64,000 nt of DNA from Omphiscola glabra (taxonomy: Eukaryota; Mollusca; Gastropoda; Lymnaeidae): assembly GCA_964017045.1 (NCBI GenBank), contig OZ024810.1, positions 1,088,111 through 1,152,110 of the forward strand, read 5' to 3'. Position numbers and translations under genes: made by a program. Each line of letters opens with the position of its first letter. Position 1 is the first letter of the stretch. Positions 56,958 to 64,000 of this stretch are shown piece by piece. The notes below the pieces were generated by a model that ran no database searches, was not told the DNA's origin, and worked only from the letters and a program-made list of their open reading frames with translations.

Positions 56958-59900
56958 CTATATGTCAACATCGCCGTCACCGAACTCCGTCGTAACTTCA
57001 CCGACGTGCACCGACGAAGTCCCCAAACCTTTACCCCCGAACTGCCCATCGTACAACGCCTGTCGTTGCTGTAACTGCTGCTGCTGCTGTTGCTGGAGCG
57101 ACGTGTATCGGTTGTTCAAAGCGTTCACCACGGCCATCACCCGGATGTGATTCGTTAGCGTCGTGGCCATCTTCTTTGCCATCGCGTTCTTGAGTTGTGC
57201 GGCGTCTGACATGTACTTGGTGCTAAACAGGACCGGCGGCGTGCCCATCACCAGAACCACTATAAACCCCGTGAGGTGTAAGACGAAGGAGTATCCCAGG
57301 TGGGGTACTTTGCTGTTGTCGCCTGGTGTTGACGGTATGTGGTAGACGATATGGAAGTACAGCAGTTGACGTGAGGTCCCGGGGGTGGGGGGTGTCGGGG
57401 TAATGATGTCAGGCGTCCAGGAGTCCGATGCATAGATGATGTCAGCCGCCATAGAGATGAGGGCTGAAATCAAACCAAAGAAAAATAAAGGACTATAATT
57501 CCTTGCTTAGTTCAATGCTACGCTTCACTGCCCCCCATTCTTAAGACTCCATGGTGTCCCCAACACATCACTAAATGTTTTTCTACGACTTTTTTGCCTG
57601 TGCTCATTCGTTGGAAAATATTTAGATAAAAAAGAAAACGAAAAAAAATAGAATTATCCCACCCAGTACACCAACCTACCTGCCACACCAGAGATGATCC
57701 CACCCAGTATACCAACCTACCTGCCACACCAGAGATGATCCCACCCAGTATACCAACCTACCTGCCACACCAGAGATGATCCCACCCAGTATACCAACCT
57801 ACCTGCCACACCAGAGATGATCCCACCCAGTATACCAACCTACCTGCCCCACCAGAGATGATCCCACTCAGTATACCAACCTACCTGCCACACCAGAGAT
57901 GATCCCACCCAGTACACCAACCTATCTGCCACACCAGAGATGATCCCACTCAGTATACCAACCTACCTGCCCCACCAGAGATGATCCCACCCAGTACACC
58001 AACCTACCTGCCCCACCAGAGATGATCCCACCCAGTACACCAACCTACCTGCCACACCAGAGATGATCCCACACAGTATACCAACCTACCTGCCACACCA
58101 GAGATGATCCCACTCAGTATACCAACCTACCTGCCACACCAGAGATGATCCCACACAGTATACCAACCTATCTGCCACACCAGAGATGATCCCACACAGT
58201 ATACCAACCTACCTGCCACACCAGAGATGATCCCACTCAGTATACCAACCTACCTGCCACACCAGAGATGATCCCACACAGTATACCAACCTATCTGCCA
58301 CACCAGAGATGATCCCACACAGTATACCAACCTACCTGCCACACCAGAGATGATCCCACTCAGTATACCAACCTACCTGCCACACCAGAGATGATCCCAC
58401 ACAGTATACCAACCTACCTACCACACCAGAGATGATCCCACCCAGTACACCAACCTACCTGCCACACCAGAGATGATCCCACTCAGTATACCAACCTATC
58501 TGCCACACCAGAGATGATCCCACACAGTATACCAACCTACCTGCCCCACCAGAGATGATCCCACCCAGTACACCAACCTACCTGCCCCACCAGAGATGAT
58601 CCCACACAGTATACCAACCTACCTGCCCCACCAGAGATGATCCCACTCAGAACACCACATTTTCTTATCACGGAGACCTCTGTGGCCCGTATCATCTGAA
58701 TGGCCAGGCCGAAGCTGGTCAAGGTCAGTAGCATGCCAATAATGGACAGCGACAGGACTGCCTGTAAAGTTGCTGGAGTGGATAGAAAGGCATCAATAAT
58801 TGTAATTTTCCTGGAGTCGATAGAGAGACAGCAATGATTTTAAGGTGACTGAAATGGATAGAGAGACAGCAATGATTGGAATTTTGCTGGAGTGGATAGA
58901 GAGACAGCTCAGATTGCGATGTTGTTGGAGTGGACAGAGAGACAGCAATGATTGTAACTTGTCTGAAGTGGACAGTGTGAGAGCAATGATTGTAACGTAG
59001 CTGAAGTGGATAGAGATAACGCAATGATTGGAATTTTGCTGGAGTGGATAGAGAGACAGCAATGATTGTAATTTTTCTGGAGTGGTTATAAAGACAGCAA
59101 GGATTGTAACATGGCTGGAATGGATGGAGAGACAGCAATTATTGTAAGGTGGCTGCAACGAGACGTAACGATAGCAGAGAAATAATATTTATTGAGAACA
59201 TGCCGCTAAAAGGGTTAATGTTAGGGTTTGGCTTGAATTAACGCTAAAAGTGTTAACTGATTCACATCAGAACAATGCCAATCTGAAGTCTAAACTTTAT
59301 GTATACAACTGAATCACATCATTCCAATGACAGTCTAAAAGTCTAAACTGTATGTTTACCACTGTCATTGACTGCCCGTGGGTTGCTCAACAACTTGCCA
59401 CCATCACAGTCGTACCCATAGAGTCCACTTCTGCAACCGTCCAAGACGTCCGTCCACACCGGACTGGCGACCCCTGCGAGCATCGCCCCGAACCCTATGG
59501 TCAGTGCCATGATGCCGAACGCGAAACTGTAAGTAGCCTTTCGCTTGAGAATGACGAATCGTATGAGGTCCTCCTTCGATGGCCCAGCTAGAACTGTGAC
59601 TGGGGGCGGGGCGACCTGTGGACCAGGAAGTAGTTTCGAGTGAATTAAAAAATTCTCAGGAGAAATATCGTTCATGTAGAATGTAGTTTTAAACAGTGGT
59701 AAAATGGTAACATCCTGACCTAAGGTAGAATGTAGTTTTAAACAGTGGTAATACGATAACATCCTGACCTAAGGTAGAATGTAGTTTTAAACAGTGGTAA
59801 TAGGATAACATCCTGACCTCAGGTAGAATGTAGTTTTAAACAGTGGTAATAGGATAACATCCTGACCTAAGGTAGAATGTAGGTTTAAACAGTGGTAATA

Positions 59901-61472
59901 GGATAACATCCTGACCTAAGGTAAAATCTAGGTTTAAACAGTGGTAATATGGTAACACACTTAACGTAAGGTAAAATCTAGGTTTAAACAGTGGTAATAT
60001 GGTAACACATTTACCGAAGGTAGAATGTAGGTTTAAACAGTGGTAATATGGTAACACACTGACCTAAGGTAGAATGTAGGTTTAAACAGTGGTAATATGG
60101 TAACACACTGACCTAAGGTAGAATGTAGGTTTAAACAGTGGTAATATGGTAACACACTGACCTAAGGTAGAATGTAGGTTTAAACAGTGGTAATATGGTA
60201 ACACACTGACCTAAGGTAGAATGTACGTTTAAACAGTGGTAATATGTTAACACATTTACCTAAGGCGTTTCCTTAGATTAGTAATTCTTAGTTACATCAG
60301 TGGGCGCCTTGTTCGTCGTTACATCGTCTAAATTTAATCGTGTGCCAGAAGCGTAGCCAAGTTAATTAGCCCCCACCCCGGCATATTGACTAAAATGGCC
60401 TCTCAATATAAAGAGAAAATGTACCGGCTTGGCCAGACCATCCTTTGGCACACCCCACACAACGCCTTATTTTAGATGTAGAGTTAAACATGTCTTCCAT
60501 CTGCTTCTCTATTACCAACATGTCTTCCATCTGCTTCTCTATTACCAACATGTCTTCCATCTGCTTCTCTATTACCAACATGTCTTCCATCTGCTTCTCT
60601 ATTACCAACATGTCTTCCATCTGCTTCTCTATTACCAACATGTCTTCCATCTGCTTCTCTATTACCAACATGTCTTCCATCTGCTTCTCTATTACCAACA
60701 TGTCTTCCATCTGCTTCTCTATTACCAACATGTCTTCCATCTGCTTCTCTATTACATGTCTTGTATCGGCTTGTCTATTACCATCATGTCTTGTATCTGC
60801 TTCTATCTTACTATCATTGCTTGTATCTTTATCTAAAGTATTTATTAGACTGTTTGACATGGAGCAGTGGTTCTCAAAATTTAATTGAAGCATCGTGAAA
60901 GGTTAAGTTTATAGTTGTTGAATAATTTGATGTGGCGGATATGTTTGTGTCTTGGGCCAGTGGCTCTCTAGTTTTTAGTTAGACAATACTAATTTAAAGG
61001 CGCAGTGGTTCCACGTTGTATGTGGGTACCATTGTTAATCATCACCATCACCATTGTTAAGGCCTGAAGAAAAACATCTACACAATGCAGTGGAGCTATC
61101 GTATTGTCTTAGATCAGGGGTTCTCGAAGATTATACTGACCACCCATTCAGTGGTGTATCTAGGGTCAGGGCCGTTATATAGGATTGTTGGGCACAAAGT
61201 TAATATAGATTTAGGATCCCCATAAATTTCAAGATAATTATTATTGTATCAATGGTAATTGTAGCAATACATATTTTTTTAAACATGACCTTTGCGGTCC
61301 CCATTGATCTCAAAGCCCTCTGTCAGTTTCCTGTACTTTGCCCCCACCCCCTGTTACAATCCTTTCCGCTCTACCCTGACTGCTGTCATCGAAATTTAAG
61401 TTATTTTGAAGAAACAAATTTTGTGTGAAAAGATGATAATTATTGAAGGAAGAAAAAAACTCAACTCACCAT
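56958..61472 (-). CDS. Claudin/PMP22-like four-TM protein (gene F)
   Basis: Predicted four-transmembrane protein of 299 aa, paralogue of gene E. Exons in transcript order are 61472-61470 (only the ATG, followed by donor GTGAGT), 59615-59360, 58757-58623 and 57463-56958, phases 0, 1, 1. TM1 spans about 29-50 (TYSFAFGIMALTIGFGAML). The first loop has W55, C62, GLYGYDC (65-71), a claudin/PMP22-like pattern with Tyr replacing Trp. TM2 spans about 87-109 (LSLSIIGMLLTLTSFGLAI), TM3 about 120-139 (VLSGIISGGAALISMAADII), and TM4 follows LGYSFVLHLTGFIVVLVMG. A long loop between TM3 and TM4 is Pro/Thr-rich. The tail has a Gln run (SLQQQQQQQ). Introns 2 and 3 match gene E's two introns in position and phase. 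The one-codon first exon is inferred from phase and the perfect ATG|GTGAGT, so the start is the least certain part. For exon 3 the acceptor GCAG at 58758 was chosen because it keeps the frame. Confidence 0.8.
57640..58645. repeat. 41-bp minisatellite of the gene F exon 3 end and donor
   Basis: About 24 copies. On the sense strand each unit has TGGGATCATCTCTGGTG, TGGCAG|GTAGGTTGG and TATACTG. The true exon 3 end is GGGATCATCTCTGGTGGGGCAG|GTAGGTTGG at 58623, so each unit copies 22-23 coding bases and the donor. Confidence 0.97.
58770..59160. repeat. About 40-bp minisatellite near the gene F exon 3 acceptor
   Basis: Ten variable copies containing GGAGTGGATAGAGAGACAGC and AATGATTGTAA. It begins about 12 bp from the exon 3 acceptor; on the sense strand units carry CTGTCTCTCTATCCACTCCAG, an acceptor-like phrase. 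Confidence 0.9.
59650..60270. repeat. 49-bp minisatellite near the gene F exon 2 acceptor
   Basis: About 12 copies of a unit containing GGTAGAATGTAGGTTTAAAC and AGTGGTAATA. An AGGATAACATCCTGACC block comes first, then an ATGGTAACACACTGACC block from about 59945. Confidence 0.94.
60485..60760. repeat. 30-bp minisatellite in gene F intron 1
   Basis: Nine perfect copies of ATGTCTTCCATCTGCTTCTC plus TATTACCAAC, then degenerate units to 60835. Open in frames on both strands because 30 is a multiple of three. Confidence 0.97.
60761..61469. other. Intron 1 of gene F, TE-like debris
   Basis: Several truncated end-like phrases (CAGTGGTTCTCAAAAT at 60864, CAGTGGTTCCACG near 61002, CAGTGGTGTATCTAGGG at 61151) suggest fragments of MITEs. 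None is complete enough to delimit. Confidence 0.4.
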
Positions 61473-61930
61473 TGTCAGGAAACACGACCACAGTTACAAC
61501 TAACTATCAGTCTAACACCAACCACTGCAGTGACCTTCAACCAACAACACGACCACAGTTATAAGCTTGTTTTGTGGGGGGTTTTTTCATTTGGTTTCCC
61601 AACCATTTTTAGATAAGAGTTTGCGACTATGCGCAACACGGTTATACCTTGGTGACTGTTATAACACATTGGACCTATCCTTACCGGTCCGACCGGGTCT
61701 AAGATAAGTATGCAGAAGTAAACTCTTTGACCCCGGGTCTAAACCGTCTAAAAATAGTCGATAAATGTGCAATCGATGACGTACAATGAAGGACTTCGCT
61801 CGGGGCCCGCAACCCCTTAACGCCGCGGCCACAGGGCCTGGGATATTTTAGGGGCCGACAACTGTGATGTGGAAAACGCTTGTGAGATTATCATTAAGAA
61901 GCCACAATAGGAAATCACATTTTATCTACC
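61473..61930. other. Upstream of gene F, no gene recognised
   Basis: CACGACCACAGTTA occurs at about 61484 and again at about 61549, a short duplication at the gene F 5' end. CCGACCGGGTCTAAGA and GACCCCGGGTCTAAAC are related. No clear promoter element. Confidence 0.45.
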
Positions 61931-62025
61931 ATTTAATTCTCAGTAATATAATCTCTCAGTAATATAATCTCTCAGTAATATAATCTCTCAATAATATAAT
62001 CTCTCAGTAATATAATCCAAACAAG
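61931..62025. repeat. 16-bp tandem repeat
   Basis: Five to six copies of CAGTAATATAATCTCT. Confidence 0.93.
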
Positions 62026-62126
62026 AGTTGAACTTATAAGCAAATGAAATAAGATATTATAAGATTCTTTATCGAGCCAAATAATTCAAAATTTCTTTAA
62101 AATTACATTGTACATGTTCATTTTCA

Positions 62127-62200
62127 GTACATACATACATACATACATACATACATACATACATACATACATACATACATACATACATACATACATACGT
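62127..62200. repeat. (CATA)n microsatellite
   Basis: About 18 copies of CATA. Confidence 0.97.
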
Positions 62201-62394
62201 ATCATAACCAAGACAACATTTGACAATTATAAGAATTGAAACACAAGACAACTCAAGTATTTCTGTAGAGCGTAGAAATCAGCCATCAATGAACTCCCTT
62301 AGTGACAATAATGATTTAATTAAGGATCGTTGAGATTAGACCACCGCAAAATTTGATTCATATGCCACCAACTACTGCATATTTTCGCAATGCA

Positions 62395-62865
62395 ATACCT
62401 TCTGTCATTTGTTAATGCTGGTAATACCTTTTGTTATTAGTTAATGCTGGCAATACCTTTTGTCATTAGTTAATGCTGGCAATACCTTTTGTCATTAGTT
62501 AATGCTGGCAATACCTTTTGTCATTAGTTAATGCTGGCAATACCTTTTGTCATTAGTTAATGCTGGCAATACCTTTTGTCATTAGTTAATGCTGGCAATA
62601 CCTTTTGTCATTAGTTAATGCTGGCAATACCTTTTGTTATTAGTTAATGCTGGCAATACCTTTTGTCATTAGTTAATGCTGGCAATACCTTTTGTCATTA
62701 GTTAATGCTGGCAATACCTTTTGTCATTAGTTAATGCTGGCAATACCTTTTGTCATTAGTTAATGCTGGCAATACCTTTTGTCATTAGTTAATGCTGGCA
62801 ATACCTTTTGCCATTAGTTAAAGAGGTATATGGCAATACCTTTTGCCATTAGTTAATGATGGCCC
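62395..62865. repeat. 29-bp minisatellite
   Basis: Sixteen near-perfect copies of TTAGTTAATGCTGGCAATAC plus CTTTTGTCA. Confidence 0.96.
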
Positions 62866-62949
62866 ACTTCAGAAGCATTCTCCTGCAAAGGAGGCGACAA
62901 ATTTCCCATGATAGTTTCTTGGGCAGAAAGACTCCCAGTTGGCTGCCAA

Positions 62950-62995
62950 GAAACAGCGCCAAGAAACAGCGCCAAGAAACAGCGCCAAGAAACTC
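62950..62995. repeat. 14-bp tandem repeat
   Basis: Three to four copies of AAACAGCGCCAAGA. Confidence 0.9.
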
Positions 62996-63224
62996 ATGAT
63001 TGATGAAAGCAAAGAAAATAACACATGTTGCGTGATTGTTTTCTTGGTAAGAATCATAGACAAACTATGTTTGTATTTTACATTAAATGTATGAGGCTGT
63101 TTTCGTTCTCGTTATTCAACACGTGAAGTACACGTACTCTTTATGTTTTGTCAGGTCAACCACCAGGTGTTAATAAAAAAGGAACAATTCTTTCATTTTA
63201 AAAGGGATTGTCACTATGGCATTG

Positions 63225-63307
63225 AGTTCAATGTTTCAGGTTACGAACGTTTCGGGTTACGAACCGAGTTCTGGAACGAATTAAGCTCGCAACCCGAGGT
63301 GCCACTG
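63225..63307. mobile_element. pogo/Tigger-like element end
   Basis: Reads TTACGAACGTTTCGGGTTAC then GCAACCCGAGGTGCCACTG, the inverse of CAGTGGCACCTCGGGTTGCG, a typical pogo/Tigger terminal sequence. Only this end is present. Confidence 0.5.
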
Positions 63308-63309
63308 TA

Positions 63310-63416
63310 CAGTCGACCCTCGCTTAACACGGTCAATCAGTTCCAGAATCTATCGCGATAGGTGAATTTCCGCGAAGTAGGATTCTTCAGCGCGAAGTGG
63401 CGAGGGTGGACTATTG
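63310..63416. mobile_element. pogo-like MITE
   Basis: Begins CAGTCGACCCTCGCTTAACA and ends GCGAGGGTGGACTATTG; the inverted ends share GACCCTCGC / GCGAGGGT. A TA dinucleotide (63308-63309) separates it from the preceding element end, as expected for TA-target insertion. Noncoding. Confidence 0.6.
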
Positions 63417-63480
63417 TGGAGCGGTGGACTGTAGTGGAACGGTGGACTGTAGTGGAACGGTGGACTGTAGCGGAACGGTC
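63415..63480. repeat. 18-bp repeat grown from the MITE end
   Basis: Four copies of GGTGGACTGTAGTGGAAC. The first part (GGTGGACT) is the terminal sequence of the adjoining MITE. Confidence 0.85.
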
Positions 63481-63879
63481 GAATGTCAAGTTGAAGCTTG
63501 AAATGAAACAATGGGACAAAAGGAAAGGGAAGATTAATAAAATGCGATTTGTTCAATGGCTGCGTGCTTTGGTGTGGAGATTAATTGTGGAGATGTTGCT
63601 TTGTGCTTTGTATGTGTGACGTTCTTGGGTCTGAATAAATATGTAGTCTATTAGGTTTTACATGCACTAAGTTTGATACAAAACATTCCCATGCCAAAAA
63701 TCAGCTGCTACAATCACATAAATGATAAAGCACGTACAATTACATAAATACATATAAAGGATTTATACGAAAATCTTGGTTTTTAAGGGTTGTTTAATCA
63801 AAGGCTCACAGTTTACAGTTGTGCAAAGTTTAACGTCAAATACATGACAGTTTTAGCATTGAATTTATCAACATTCAAC

Positions 63880-64000
63880 ACAATTCTCAACACAATTCTC
63901 AACACAATTCTCAACACAATTCTCAACACAATTCTCAACACAATTCTCAACACAATTCTCAACACAATTCTCAACACAATTCTCAACACAATTCTCAACA
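63880..64000. repeat. 12-bp minisatellite, cut by the window end
   Basis: Ten perfect copies of AACACAATTCTC running off the end of the window. Confidence 0.97.

Overview
The window is animal nuclear DNA, most likely from a mollusc and perhaps a gastropod. Evidence for this: spliced GT-AG genes with GC-rich exons in AT-rich DNA, short secreted C1q-domain proteins, fucosyltransferase paralogues, decayed LINE, Mutator-like, hAT and pogo-like DNA, and very many minisatellites. No species can be named from the sequence alone. By my rough tally, tandem arrays with units of about 4-62 bp cover a third or more of the 64 kb. Most long open frames are frames running through those arrays, not genes.

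Layout. 1-17.4 kb has no recognisable host gene. It holds arrays, a hAT-type MITE (6649-6824) and a broken Mutator-like transposase (about 8694-9480). 17.4-33.4 kb carries two four-exon GT10 alpha-1,3-fucosyltransferase genes arranged head to head, A on minus (22614 to 17440) and B on plus (28952 to 33367). Their exons 2 and 3 have identical lengths (123 and 95 nt) and identical phases. 35.3-45.0 kb carries two four-exon secreted C1q-domain genes, again head to head, C on minus (37597 to 35342) and D on plus (40983 to 44953). 47.3-61.5 kb carries two tandem minus-strand genes for claudin/PMP22-like four-transmembrane proteins, E (53163 to 47339) and F (61472 to 56958). 61.5-64 kb is repeats and MITE remnants.

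The three gene pairs look like local duplicates. GT10 enzymes would fucosylate glycoproteins in the Golgi. C1q-domain proteins in molluscs are commonly secreted recognition lectins. Claudin/PMP22-like proteins sit in the plasma membrane. Nothing in the sequence shows that the three pairs act together.

The most unusual signal is where the minisatellites lie. In six of the 17 introns reconstructed here a minisatellite starts at or overlaps the 5' splice site, and its unit carries a copy of the donor, in several cases with the last 20-25 nt of the exon. A seventh intron has one fresh tandem copy of its exon-donor junction. Other arrays abut acceptors, or appear to have grown from transposon ends.
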